DNA of 64,000 nt from Streptomyces cinnabarinus (GTDB taxonomy: Bacteria; Actinomycetota; Actinomycetes; Streptomycetales; Streptomycetaceae). The position numbers and the translations under genes were made by a program. A model generated the notes under the pieces. The model had not been told where the DNA came from. It worked only from the letters and a program-made list of their open reading frames with translations, and did not search any database. How positions within the stretch are numbered: the stretch's first letter is position 1; the number at the start of each line of letters is the position of its first letter. Of this stretch, positions 26,831 to 34,595 are shown piece after piece. Where the stretch lies: positions 4,030,001-4,094,000 of the forward strand of contig NZ_CP114413.1 of the NCBI RefSeq assembly GCF_027270315.1, given 5' to 3'.

Positions 26831-28053
26831 GGTGTCCAGAGCCCTTCGGGGGTGAGCTGGAGCAGCTCGATGGCGTTGCCCCGGACGATCTTCTCGACCA
26901 CCTCCGCGTCCAGATGCCCCATCTGGGCCTCGCCGACCTCGCGGGACTTCGGCCAGGTGGAGTCGGAGTGCGGGTAGTCGGTCTCGTAGAGGACGTTGTG
27001 CAGACCGATCGCGTCCAGGTTCCTGAGCCCGAAGGCGTCGTCGAAGAAGCAGCCGTAGACGTGCTCGGCGAACAGTTCGGACGGCGGCCGGTGCACCTTG
27101 TCGGCGACCCCGCCCCAGCCCCGGTTCTCCTCCCAGACGACGTCAGCCCGTTCGAGGATGTAGGGGATCCAGCCGATCTGGCCCTCGGCGTACATCACCT
27201 TGAGGTTCGGGAAACGTTCGAACTTGCCGCTCATCAGCCAGTCCACCATCGAGAAGCAGCAGTTGGCGAAGGTGATGGTGGAGCCGACGGCGGGCGGGGC
27301 GTCGGCGGAGGTGGAGGGCATGCGGCTGCTGGAGCCGATGTGCATGGCGACGACCGTGCCGGTCTCGTCGCAGGCGGCGAGGAAGGGGTCCCAGGCGTCG
27401 GTGTGGACGGAGGGGAGCCCGAGGTGCGGGGGTATCTCGGAGAAGGCGACGGCCCGGACGCCGCGGGCGGCGTTGCGCCGGACCTCGGCCGCGGCGAGTT
27501 CGGCGTCCCAGAGCGGGATGAGGGTGAGCGGTATGAGCCGCCCTCGGGCGCTGGGCCCGCACCACTCCTCCACCATCCAGTCGTTGTAGGCGCGGATGCA
27601 GAGGAGGCCTAGTTCGTGGTCGCCGGCCTCGGTGAAGGTCTGGCCGCAGAAGCGCGGGAAGGTCGGGAAGCAGAGCGCGGACTGGACGTGGTTGACGTCC
27701 ATGTCGGCGAGGCGGGCCGGGACGTCGTACGAGCCCTTGCGCATCTGCTCGTAGGTGATGACCTCCAGCTTGATCTCGTCGCGGTCGTAGCCGACGGCGG
27801 TGTCGAGCCGGGTGAGGGGCCGGTGCAGGTCCTCGTAGACCCACCAGTCGCCGATCGGCCCGTCGCCGCCCCGCTCGCCCATGACGGGCTTGAAACGGCC
27901 GCCGAGGAAGGTCATCTCCTTGAGGGGCGCGCGAACGATACGGGGCCCGATGTCGAGGTACTTCTTCGGGAGCCGGTCCTGCCACACCTGCGGGGGCTCC
28001 ACCGTGTGGTCGTCGACGGAGATGATCGGGGGAAGGGTCGGTTTGGTCTCCAT
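26827..28053 (-). CDS. Amidohydrolase 2 family protein (metal-dependent TIM barrel)
   Basis: The 408-residue protein begins ISVDDHTVEPPQVW (metal-binding DDH near residues 12-14) and has VAMHIGSSS near the middle and LYETDYPHSDSTWPKS near the C-terminus, where Asp completes the metal site. These are the hallmarks of the amidohydrolase-2 group (decarboxylases and hydrolases such as ACMSD relatives). ATG at 28053 is chosen because it lies just before the first motif and 22 bases from the operator at 28075; a longer in-frame extension would run through that operator. It is the first gene of the amidohydrolase-LLM-SDR operon. A C-C bond hydrolase or decarboxylase role is possible. Confidence 0.9.
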   Translation of the reverse strand: METKPTLPPIISVDDHTVEPPQVWQDRLPKKYLDIGPRIVRAPLKEMTFLGGRFKPVMGERGGDGPIGDWWVYEDLHRPLTRLDTAVGYDRDEIKLEVITYEQMRKGSYDVPARLADMDVNHVQSALCFPTFPRFCGQTFTEAGDHELGLLCIRAYNDWMVEEWCGPSARGRLIPLTLIPLWDAELAAAEVRRNAARGVRAVAFSEIPPHLGLPSVHTDAWDPFLAACDETGTVVAMHIGSSSRMPSTSADAPPAVGSTITFANCCFSMVDWLMSGKFERFPNLKVMYAEGQIGWIPYILERADVVWEENRGWGGVADKVHRPPSELFAEHVYGCFFDDAFGLRNLDAIGLHNVLYETDYPHSDSTWPKSREVGEAQMGHLDAEVVEKIVRGNAIELLQLTPEGLWTP

Positions 28054-28074
28054 AGGCCTCACGGTAGCGCCGAT

Positions 28075-28089
28075 CTGACGGTCCGTCAG
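28075..28089. promoter_or_regulatory. Palindromic operator, copy 4, perfect consensus (CTGACGGTCCGTCAG)
   Basis: A perfect 15-bp palindrome around a central T. It lies 22 bases upstream of the amidohydrolase start and in the same 192-bp divergent gap as the afsR start (157 bases away), so it could affect both. Confidence 0.8.
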
Positions 28090-28245
28090 TAATTGGGTTC
28101 CGTGCGGAACCGTGCGAAGGGGTTGTGAGGACCTTGTGGTGTGTGGCACGTCTGGCTGTGAGTGCGGTCTCGCACGGCTGACGCATCCGCCATGAACAAG
28201 GCAAACTGGCCTGGTTGTCATGACGTTCTGCAGGGGGACGGTGCG

Positions 28246-31200
28246 ATGGACGGTGTACCGCGGGTGCCGGAGCAGCGGCGTGGTGGCCAGGTCGACTCAC
28301 CGGAGTCGACGGCGCTGCGCTTCAGCGTGCTCGGCCCGGTGCGCGCCTGGCGCGGGGAGGAACCGCTCAACACCGGCTCCCCGCAGCAACGCGCCCTGCT
28401 CGCGGCCCTGCTGCTGCGAGAGGGCCGTACGGCGACGGCGGCCGAGCTGATCGACGCGCTGTGGGGCGAGGAGCCACCGTCGCAGGCGCTGGCAGCGCTG
28501 CGGACGTACGCGTCCCGGTTGCGCAAGGTCCTGGACCCGGGCGTCCTGGTGAGCGAGTCCGGCGGCTACGCGGTCCGGGGCCTCGGCAGCGGCGCGCTGG
28601 ACCTGCCGGTCGCCCAGGAGCTGGCGACGGAGGCGGAGAAGGCGCGCGGGACCGGGGATCTGTGCCATGCCCGGGACGTGCTGAACCGGGTGCTGGCCCT
28701 GTGGGACGGTGAGCCCCTGGCGGGCGTGCCCGGCCCCTACGCCGAGGCGCAGCGCGTCCGCCTGGAGGAATGGCGGCTCCAACTCCTGGAGTCCCGCCTG
28801 GACATGGACCTGGAGCAGGGCTGCCACGCGGAGGCGGTCTCGGAACTGACGGCGCTCACCGCGGCGCACCCCCTGCGGGAACGCCTGCGCGAGCTGCTGA
28901 TGCTCGCGCTGTACCGCAGCGGGCGCCAGGCGGAGGCGCTGGCGGTGTACGCGGACACGCGGCGCCTGCTGGCGGACGAGCTGGGCGTCGACCCCCGTCC
29001 GGGCCTGCGGGAGCTGCAACAGCGCATCCTCCAGGCGGACCCGGGCCTCGCGGAACCGTCGGCACCGCTCACCGAACCCTCGGTCGTCCCGGTCCGCCCG
29101 GCGCAACTCCCCGCCACGGTCCCCGACTTCACCGGCCGCTCCTCCTTCGTCTCGGAGCTGAGCGAGGTGCTGGCGTCGGCGGAGGGCCGGGTGATGGCCG
29201 TGTCGGCGCTGGCCGGCATCGGGGGCGTGGGCAAGACGACGCTGGCGGTGCATGTGGCCCACGAGGCCCGGTCCGCCTTCCCGGACGGCCAGCTGTACGT
29301 GGACCTGCAGGGCGCGGGCGCGCGGGCGGCGGAGCCGGAGACGGTACTGGGCTCGTTCCTGCGTGCCCTGGGCACGGCGGACTCGGCGATCCCGGACTCC
29401 CTGGAGGAACGGGCGGCGCTGTACCGCTCGGTCCTGGACGGCCGCCGGGTCCTGGTCCTGCTGGACAACGCGCGGGACGCGGCGCAGGTACGTCCCCTGC
29501 TGCCCGGCACGTCGGGCTGTGCGGCGCTGGTGACGTCACGGGTGCGGATGGTGGATCTGGCCGGGGCTCACCTGGTCGACCTGGACGTGATGTCCCCCGA
29601 CGAGGCGCTGTCCCTGTTCACGAAGATCGTGGGCGAGGAGCGGGTGGCGTCGGAGCGGAAGGCGGCGCTGGACGTGGTGGCGGCGTGCGGCTTCCTGCCG
29701 CTGGCGATCCGTATCGCGGCGTCGCGTCTCGCGGCCCGCCGCACCTGGACCGTCTCGGTGCTGGCGGCGAAGCTCGGGGACGAGCGGCGGCGCCTGGACG
29801 AACTGCAGGCCGGGGACCTGGCGGTCAAGGCGACGTTCGAGCTGGGGTACGGCCAGCTGGAGCCGGCACAGGCACGGGCGTTCCGGTTGCTGGGACTGGC
29901 GGACGGGCCGGACATCTCGCTGGCCGCGGCCGCGGCACTGCTCGACCTCGGGATGGAGGAGACGGAGGAGCTCCTGGAGTCCCTGGTGGACACCTCGCTG
30001 CTGGAATCCGCGGCGCCGGGGCGGTATCGGTTCCATGACCTGGTCCGGCTCTACGCGCGTGCGTGTGCGGAGAGGGACGAGTGGCCGCCGGGTGAGCGGG
30101 ACGAGGCGCTGTCACGACTGCTGGACTTCTATCTGGCGACGACCGCGCAGGTGTACGCGATCGAGCACGGCGAGGACCGGCTGACCGACCACCTGGAGCC
30201 GACCCGGTATCCCGGGCTCCGCTTCACCGAGGCGGCGACAGCCCTCGACTGGCTGTATACGGAGGCCGGACAGCTGCTGGCCTGCGTCCGGCAGGCGGCG
30301 GGGACGGAGCGGCTGCGGCGGGCCGTCGACCTGCTGTGGGCGGCGAAGGACCTGACCGAGTCGGGCGCCAACTCGCATCAGTACGAGATGACGGCCGAGG
30401 CCACGTGCGAGGCCACCCGGGTCGCGGGCCACGAACGGGCGGAGGGCAGGGCCCGCACGGTGCTCAGCGATGTGCTGCTGGTCTCCGGCCGGGTCCGGGA
30501 GGCGGAGAAGGAGGCGCGCGTCGCCATGGAGCTCGCGGCGCGCGCACACGACTCCATCGCCGTGAGCTGGGTCGCCAACAACCGAGGGCTCATCTGCCTG
30601 CACGAGAGCCGGTTCGCCGACGGCAAGGTGCTCTTCGACCAGGCCCTGGAAGGTCTGCGGGCGGCGGGGAACCGGCCCTTCGAGGCGACCGTCCTGGGCA
30701 ACCTGTCCCGTGCTCACCTCGGCATGGGCAATATCGCGAAGGCCGTGGAGATCGCCCAGAGCGGTCTGGCCGTGCACATCGAGGCCGGCCGGACCGTGCG
30801 CCTGGCCAACGGCCACTTCCAGTTGGGCGTCGCGCTGACCCGGGCGGGCCGTCACACGGACGCGCTGACCGAATTCTCCGACGCGCTCGGCCTCTTCAAC
30901 GACCATCGGCAGCGGCTCTGGGAGGGCGTCACCCAGTTCCGCATCGCCGAGGTGCACGCGGCCGAGCGCCGTCCCGCGCGCGCCGCCCAGCACGCGGAGC
31001 AGGCTCTCGCGCTGGGCTGCATCGGCGGTGACCGTATGCGGGGCAACGTCCTGACGCTGCTGGGGCGTTCGCTGTCCGCGCTCGGCCAGGCGGACAGGGC
31101 GCGGGCGTGCTGGCGCGAGGCGCTCAACCTCTACGAACAGACCACCGCGCCGGAGGCCGAGGAGGTCCGCGCGCTGCTCACGTCGGCCGCGGCGGCGTAG
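28246..31200 (+). CDS. afsR: AfsR, SARP-type pleiotropic regulator with NB-ARC ATPase and TPR domains
   Basis: The 984-residue protein is the central regulator of the AfsK-AfsR-AfsS cascade. Domains in order: OmpR-like winged helix (about 24-112), bacterial transcriptional activation domain (about 118-265), NB-ARC ATPase with Walker A GIGGVGKTT at 324-332 and Walker B LVLLD at 403-407, and C-terminal TPRs (about 690-980). Length is close to the 993 residues of S. coelicolor AfsR. In that species AfsK phosphorylates AfsR, which then activates afsS. The ATG at 28246 has CAGGGGGA upstream and gives the known N-terminal start; an upstream in-frame start is less likely. A catabolic operator lies in its upstream region. 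Confidence 0.97.
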   Translation: MDGVPRVPEQRRGGQVDSPESTALRFSVLGPVRAWRGEEPLNTGSPQQRALLAALLLREGRTATAAELIDALWGEEPPSQALAALRTYASRLRKVLDPGVLVSESGGYAVRGLGSGALDLPVAQELATEAEKARGTGDLCHARDVLNRVLALWDGEPLAGVPGPYAEAQRVRLEEWRLQLLESRLDMDLEQGCHAEAVSELTALTAAHPLRERLRELLMLALYRSGRQAEALAVYADTRRLLADELGVDPRPGLRELQQRILQADPGLAEPSAPLTEPSVVPVRPAQLPATVPDFTGRSSFVSELSEVLASAEGRVMAVSALAGIGGVGKTTLAVHVAHEARSAFPDGQLYVDLQGAGARAAEPETVLGSFLRALGTADSAIPDSLEERAALYRSVLDGRRVLVLLDNARDAAQVRPLLPGTSGCAALVTSRVRMVDLAGAHLVDLDVMSPDEALSLFTKIVGEERVASERKAALDVVAACGFLPLAIRIAASRLAARRTWTVSVLAAKLGDERRRLDELQAGDLAVKATFELGYGQLEPAQARAFRLLGLADGPDISLAAAAALLDLGMEETEELLESLVDTSLLESAAPGRYRFHDLVRLYARACAERDEWPPGERDEALSRLLDFYLATTAQVYAIEHGEDRLTDHLEPTRYPGLRFTEAATALDWLYTEAGQLLACVRQAAGTERLRRAVDLLWAAKDLTESGANSHQYEMTAEATCEATRVAGHERAEGRARTVLSDVLLVSGRVREAEKEARVAMELAARAHDSIAVSWVANNRGLICLHESRFADGKVLFDQALEGLRAAGNRPFEATVLGNLSRAHLGMGNIAKAVEIAQSGLAVHIEAGRTVRLANGHFQLGVALTRAGRHTDALTEFSDALGLFNDHRQRLWEGVTQFRIAEVHAAERRPARAAQHAEQALALGCIGGDRMRGNVLTLLGRSLSALGQADRARACWREALNLYEQTTAPEAEEVRALLTSAAAA

Positions 31201-31230
31201 CGGGCGCGTCCCTCACCTGGGGATCGACGG

Positions 31231-31247
31231 CGTTCAGCGTTCGTTTA
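31231..31247 (+). promoter_or_regulatory. Candidate AfsR (and PhoP) binding repeats in the afsS promoter
   Basis: CGTTCA at 31231-31236 and CGTTTA at 31242-31247 are direct repeats spaced by exactly 11 bases. In S. coelicolor AfsR and PhoP bind overlapping 11-bp direct repeats around the afsS -35 region. I cannot assign a confident -10. Confidence 0.6.
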
Positions 31248-31337
31248 TCTCCAACCGACAGACTCGTACTCAGTCGAACCGTCGCCACGGGGGGCAGGCA
31301 GTTCGACGCGGGGCCCGGCCGGTTAGTCTGCGGCTCC

Positions 31338-31383
31338 GAACGCCCGTCCGGTAATCCTCGGGGGAGTTACCGGACGGGCGTTC
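31338..31383 (+). promoter_or_regulatory. Perfect 17-bp stem-loop in the afsS leader
   Basis: GAACGCCCGTCCGGTAA (31338-31354) pairs perfectly with TTACCGGACGGGCGTTC (31367-31383) around a 12-base loop. It lies between the likely AfsR site and the afsS start, ending 33 bases before the ATG and 18 bases before GAGGAA, so it should be part of the afsS transcript. It could be an attenuator, a stability element or a protein-binding site. Confidence 0.85.
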
Positions 31384-31416
31384 CTCACTCATCACCGAAC
31401 AGAGGAACACAAGCCC

Positions 31417-31608
31417 ATGAGCGAGCAGAAGAAGGACGAGACCGTCTCCGCGGAGAACAACTCCGAGCCCAGCGAGGCCGTCTCGGACGAGGCGATCACC
31501 ACGCTCAACAACTCCATGCCGAGCGAGCCGGCCAAGGGCGAGACGATCACGACGCTCAACAACTCCATGCCGGCGCCGCCCGCGCTGGACCTGGACGGCA
31601 AGAAGTAA
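31417..31608 (+). CDS. afsS: AfsS, small repeat-containing activator of secondary metabolism
   Basis: The 63-residue acidic protein is the size known for AfsS and sits directly downstream of afsR. AfsS, induced by phosphorylated AfsR, raises antibiotic production by an unclear mechanism. The sequence is three 17-residue units: a degenerate one from Val10 (NNSEP) and two near-identical ones at 27-35 and 44-52 (ITTLNNSMP). There are no cysteines, aromatic residues or membrane segment, so it is likely disordered. ATG with GAGGAA 9-14 bases upstream. A strong stem-loop precedes it and another follows it. Confidence 0.93.
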   Translation: MSEQKKDETVSAENNSEPSEAVSDEAITTLNNSMPSEPAKGETITTLNNSMPAPPALDLDGKK

Positions 31609-31625
31609 GCCTCATCCCACGGGGA

Positions 31626-31664
31626 TCGGCCGCGGCGGCGCGGAGGGGGAGCCGTCGCGGCCGA
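31626..31664. terminator. Stem-loop terminator after afsS
   Basis: TCGGCCGCGGCGGC (31626-31639) pairs with GCCGTCGCGGCCGA (31651-31664) with one G-U pair and an 11-base loop, 18 bases after the afsS stop and 25 bases before the end of the convergent gene. It probably ends transcription from both sides. Confidence 0.75.
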
Positions 31665-31688
31665 GGCATGTCACGAGCCTGAGCGCCG

Positions 31689-32324
31689 CTACCCCCTCCG
31701 CTCGACCGCCGACCCGAACCCCAGCCACGTATGCCGATTCCCCCACCAGCACCACCCCACCTTCGGCGCGTCACGGCGTTCGCGGCCGTCCCGGCCCGTG
31801 CCGTTGCTGATCCAGATCGCCGGGGTGCGGGCGTCGTAGGCGCCGTTGGGTTTGCGCAGGCGGGAGGCGATGGTCATGAAGCAGTGGTTGCGTTCCAGGA
31901 CCGCCGGCTGCTGGAGGATCCAGTGGATGCCCTCCGAGAGGACCAGCGGGGTGCGGGACTCCTTCCGCAGCGCCGGCAGCGCCTCCTCCGGGGTCCAGTT
32001 CGCCAGGTGATCGCCCCGGTCCAGCCCGGTGACCACGTACAGCGGGGACTCCGGCAGCTCCACCTCGTACGGGGTGAACTCGTCCACGTCCGGCATGTCG
32101 ATCACGACGAAGCCCGGCTTGCCCTCGCGGGTCAGGAGCGGGGTCAACGCCGACACCGGGGCGCGGTCGGGGTGGACCGCCAGCAGAGCGCCCTCCGCGG
32201 CGGCGACACCCTCCGCGTACGACCGCACCTCCGGCGCCGTCAGCCCCGCGATCTCGTGCACGCCCAGGTCGATCAGCCGCTCCGCCTGCCGCGCGAGCCC
32301 GGGCAACCGCTGTTCCTGCCCCAC
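31689..32324 (-). CDS. DUF5701-family protein
   Basis: The 211-residue soluble protein ends with the conserved-looking block CFMTIASRLRKPNGAYDARTP and IWISNGTGRDGRERRDAPKVGWCWWGNRHTW-like segments, which I associate with DUF5701; its function is unknown. A GTG at 32324 is chosen because GGGGAGG lies five bases upstream. In-frame starts further upstream (GTG at 32342 and 32360) are possible and would add 6 or 12 residues. It is convergent with afsS and divergent from the phospholipase gene. Confidence 0.75.
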   Translation of the reverse strand: MGQEQRLPGLARQAERLIDLGVHEIAGLTAPEVRSYAEGVAAAEGALLAVHPDRAPVSALTPLLTREGKPGFVVIDMPDVDEFTPYEVELPESPLYVVTGLDRGDHLANWTPEEALPALRKESRTPLVLSEGIHWILQQPAVLERNHCFMTIASRLRKPNGAYDARTPAIWISNGTGRDGRERRDAPKVGWCWWGNRHTWLGFGSAVERRG

Positions 32325-32478
32325 ATCACCCTCCCCGTTCACTGCCTGATCACCCTTCACCTCCCATGGTTTACAGGCTATTTGGCGCCGCGCGCTTTCA
32401 ACGCGCATAGAACGGGCGCATTCTCATGACATGAACCTGTCGCCCGACGAGCGGGCGGCAGCCTCATGGAGGTGTGGG

Positions 32479-32931
32479 ATGCACCGCAGACTCGGTACCG
32501 CACTTGCAACCTCGACCCTCGCGATCGTCACCGTCGTCGCCACCGCGACCGCGGCCGACGCCGCTCCCGCCGACAAGCCCCAGGTCCTGTCCAGTTGGAC
32601 CCAGACCAGCTCCGGCAGCTACAGCCTCTGGGCCGCCGCCCGGGCCAACCAGGGATCCTGGTCCGCCTACGGGTTCGACTGGTCCACGGACTACTGCTCC
32701 TCCTCGCCCGACAACCCCTTCGGCTTCCCGTTCTCCCTCTCCTGCGCCCGCCACGACTTCGGCTATCGCAACTACAAGGCCGCGGGCACCTTCAGCGCCA
32801 ACAAGTCCCGCCTCGACAGCGCCTTCTACGAGGACCTCAAGCGCGTGTGCAACAACTACGGCGGCGCCACCAAGACCGCCTGCAACAGCACCGCCTGGAC
32901 CTACTACCAGGCCGTCCGCGCCTTCGGCTGA
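32479..32931 (+). CDS. Secreted prokaryotic phospholipase A2
   Basis: The 150-residue precursor has a Sec signal peptide (about 1-29, ending ATAADAAP) and a mature enzyme of about 121 residues, close to the size of the known Streptomyces violaceoruber enzyme. The catalytic pair is His92-Asp93 in CARHDFGYRNY, which releases the sn-2 fatty acid of phospholipids with calcium. Four cysteines (73, 89 and two near the C-terminus) can form two disulfides. The ATG at 32479 has GGAGGTG upstream; an in-frame start at 32431 would add 16 polar residues before the signal. It could feed fatty acids to the neighbouring acyl-CoA ligase, but no shared operator is seen. Confidence 0.93.
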   Translation: MHRRLGTALATSTLAIVTVVATATAADAAPADKPQVLSSWTQTSSGSYSLWAAARANQGSWSAYGFDWSTDYCSSSPDNPFGFPFSLSCARHDFGYRNYKAAGTFSANKSRLDSAFYEDLKRVCNNYGGATKTACNSTAWTYYQAVRAFG

Positions 32932-32950
32932 GCCGCGGGAGCGCCAGGAC

Positions 32951-32977
32951 GGGGCACCGGTCACCCGCCGGTGCCCC
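32951..32977. terminator. Bidirectional terminator hairpin
   Basis: GGGGCACCGG (32951-32960) and CCGGTGCCCC (32968-32977) form a perfect 10-bp stem with a 7-base loop between the convergent phospholipase and FadD3-like genes, overlapping the latter's stop codon. Confidence 0.75.
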
Positions 32978-34514
32978 GCAGTTCCCCCTTCACCACCTTC
33001 CCGCTCGCGTTCCTCGGCAGCTCCGCCACGAACTCCACCGACCTCGGCACCTTGTAGTTCGCCATCTCCCGGCGGGACCAGGCCATCAGGTCGTCGGACG
33101 TGAGCAGCGCGCCCGGCCGCCGGACCACGTACGCCTTGCCGACCTCGCCCAGCCGCGCGTCCGGCACCCCGATCACCGCCACCTCGGCCACGTCCGGATG
33201 CAGGCCCAACAACCCTTCTATCTCCGCCGGATACGCGTTGAAGCCGCCGACGATGTACATGTCCTTGATCCGGTCCGTCACGCGCAGACAGCCCTGGGCG
33301 TCCAAGACGCCCACGTCGCCCGTGCGCAGCCAGCCGTCCGGCGTCAGCGTCTCCGCCGTGGCCGCCTCGTCCCGCCAGTAGCCGCGCATCACGTTGAAGC
33401 CGCGGACCAGGACCTCACCCGGTTCCCCCGCGGGCGCGTCCACCCGTACCTCCGTGCCCGGGATCGCCCGGCCCGACGTCGACGCGATCACCGACGGGTC
33501 GTCGCCGCGGCGGCACATCGTCACGATGCCGCTCGCCTCCGAGAGGCCGTACGCGGTCAGCACCGTCGCCACCCCGAGCTCCGAGCGCAGCCGCTCCACC
33601 AGCCGCAGCGGCACCACCGCCGCCCCCGTCACCACCAGCCGCAGCGACGAGAGGTCGAAGGAGCGGCGGGAGGGGTGGTCCAGCAGGGACTGCAGCAGTG
33701 TCGGCGGGCCCGGCAGTACCGTCACCCCCTCCGCCGCCACGTTCGCCAGCACCGTGTCCACGTTGAACACCGGCTGCGGGATCATCGTCACCCCGCGCAT
33801 CAGACAGGCGATCACCCCGGCCTTGTAGCCGAAGGTGTGGAAGAAGGGGTTCACGATCAGATAGCGGTCGCCCGTCCGCAGTCCCGCCAGGTCGCTCCAC
33901 ACCTCGTAGGCCCGCAGCGTCTGCGCGTGGGTGATCACCGCGCCCTTGGGGCGGCCCGTCGTCCCGGACGTGTAGACAATGTCCGAGGGCGCCTCCGGGC
34001 CCACGTCGACCGGCCCGGCCACCAGGCCCTCCCCGCCCGCCAGGAAGTCCTTCCAGGTCCAGAAGTCCGCCGGGGCGTCGTCCGCCAGCACCACCACCCG
34101 CTCCAGCGCGGGCAGCCCCGGGCCCTCGACCATCGCCCGCCGCAGCGAGGCCACGTACGACGTCCCGAGGAACGTCCCCGTCACGAACAGCAGTCGCGCC
34201 TCGCTGCGGCGCAGCACATCCGCCGCCTCCATGCCCTTGAACCGCGTGTTCAGCGGGACCAGCACGGCCCCCGCCGACACCGCGCCCAGCGCCGCCACGA
34301 TCCAGTCCAGGGTGTTCGGCGCCCAGACGGCGACCCGGTCGCCCGGCCATACCCCGGCGGCCGTACAGGCGGCCTGCGACCGCTCGACCCGGGCGCCGAG
34401 TTCGCCGTACGAGATCCGGGTGCGGCCCTCCACGACCGCCTCGGTGTCGGCGTACCGCTCGGCCGCACCGCGGACGAGTCCCGGGATGTCGCCCCACTCC
34501 ACGTCACCGCGCAC
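32961..34514 (-). CDS. FadD3-like acyl-CoA synthetase
   Basis: The 517-residue adenylate-forming enzyme activates a carboxylic acid to its CoA thioester. The AMP-binding loop is YTSGTTGRPKG at 181-191 and the C-terminal catalytic lysine lies in NASGKVVKGEL. Several stretches (NPFFHTFGYKAG, VLPGPPTLLQSLLDHP, LTAYGLSEASG) closely follow mycobacterial FadD3, which activates the steroid CD-ring propionate HIP; specificity here is inferred only. GTG at 34514 has a G-rich ribosome-binding site six bases upstream; a TTG four codons earlier is a poorer start. Divergent from the Ltp2-like operon with two operators between. Confidence 0.9.
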   Translation of the reverse strand: MRGDVEWGDIPGLVRGAAERYADTEAVVEGRTRISYGELGARVERSQAACTAAGVWPGDRVAVWAPNTLDWIVAALGAVSAGAVLVPLNTRFKGMEAADVLRRSEARLLFVTGTFLGTSYVASLRRAMVEGPGLPALERVVVLADDAPADFWTWKDFLAGGEGLVAGPVDVGPEAPSDIVYTSGTTGRPKGAVITHAQTLRAYEVWSDLAGLRTGDRYLIVNPFFHTFGYKAGVIACLMRGVTMIPQPVFNVDTVLANVAAEGVTVLPGPPTLLQSLLDHPSRRSFDLSSLRLVVTGAAVVPLRLVERLRSELGVATVLTAYGLSEASGIVTMCRRGDDPSVIASTSGRAIPGTEVRVDAPAGEPGEVLVRGFNVMRGYWRDEAATAETLTPDGWLRTGDVGVLDAQGCLRVTDRIKDMYIVGGFNAYPAEIEGLLGLHPDVAEVAVIGVPDARLGEVGKAYVVRRPGALLTSDDLMAWSRREMANYKVPRSVEFVAELPRNASGKVVKGELRGTGG

Positions 34515-34533
34515 AACAGCCCCCAACCTCTAG

Positions 34534-34548
34534 CTGACTGTCCGTCAG
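34534..34548. promoter_or_regulatory. Palindromic operator, copy 5 (CTGACTGTCCGTCAG)
   Basis: One mismatch to the consensus. It lies 20 bases upstream of the FadD3-like start and in the divergent gap shared with the Ltp2-like operon. Confidence 0.75.
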
Positions 34549-34560
34549 ATTAGCTGTAGC

Positions 34561-34575
34561 CTGACGGCCTGTCAG
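34561..34575. promoter_or_regulatory. Palindromic operator, copy 6 (CTGACGGCCTGTCAG)
   Basis: Centre 27 bases from copy 5 and 21 bases upstream of the Ltp2-like start. The two copies could each serve one promoter of the divergent pair or be bound cooperatively. Confidence 0.75.
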
Positions 34576-34595
34576 CAGACGGGAGGGGCGGGAGT

